NCBI GenBank assembly: GCA_910585795.1
Contig: CAJUFV010000079.1
Span: 1 to 6,301 of the forward strand
DNA from: an uncultured Clostridia bacterium
Lineage (GTDB): Bacteria > Bacillota > Clostridia > UBA1381
Direction of reading: 5' to 3'
Length of the DNA stretch: 6,301 nucleotides
Positions 6,280 through 6,301 of this stretch are shown here, piece by piece. Every line of letters begins with the position of its first letter. Position 1 is the stretch's first letter. The notes under the pieces were generated by a model that did no database searches, was not told the DNA's origin, and worked only from the letters and a program-made list of their open reading frames with translations. The position numbers were made by a program, and so were the translations under genes.

Positions 6280-6301
6280 TTTACGACCAATTTACGACCA
6301 A
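6280..6301. repeat. Perfect tandem 11-bp repeat (TTTACGACCAA x2) at the window edge
   Basis: TTTACGACCAA occurs at 6280-6290 and again at 6291-6301 without a gap. The array may continue beyond the window. It lies 43 bases after lysS. It could be binding repeats, the edge of an integrated element, or the 3' end of a leftward gene; on the - strand one frame reads LVVNWS followed by a stop. Confidence 0.7.

Overview
The window looks like chromosomal DNA from a low-G+C Gram-positive bacterium (Bacillota, most likely a gut-type Clostridia). The evidence is strong purine-rich Shine-Dalgarno sites, TTG starts, AT-rich intergenic regions with sigma-A type promoters, a glucose-superfamily PTS permease, and a secreted Big_2/GH73 wall hydrolase. 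The species cannot be named from the sequence.

The layout alternates strictly: + - + - +. From left to right: (1) 77-2224 (+), a complete three-domain PTS enzyme IICBA of the glucose/maltose type; (2) 2290-2724 (-), a small AT-rich protein resembling a degenerate SLOG/DUF1273-family member; (3) 2844-3068 (+), a 74-residue XRE-type DNA-binding protein; (4) 3114-4508 (-), a secreted protein with two Ig-like domains and a C-terminal endo-beta-N-acetylglucosaminidase domain; (5) 4686-6236 (+), lysyl-tRNA synthetase. The two convergent pairs (1/2 and 3/4) each share a hairpin that can terminate transcription from both sides. The two divergent pairs (2/3 and 4/5) each share a promoter region. Every gene is therefore probably its own transcription unit.

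The PTS permease, wall hydrolase and lysS are ordinary host functions with no obvious common pathway. The most unusual part is about 2230-3112. There an AT-rich SLOG-like gene and an XRE regulator diverge from a short region holding two related 20-bp imperfect palindromes, and terminator hairpins close the pair on both sides. This looks like a self-contained, self-regulated two-gene cassette inserted between housekeeping-type genes. Its function is unknown, and calling it a new system would go beyond the evidence.

The last 22 bases are a perfect tandem 11-bp repeat that runs to the window edge, so it may be the start of a longer repeat or of a neighbouring element. I saw no tRNA, rRNA, CRISPR array, insertion sequence or riboswitch.
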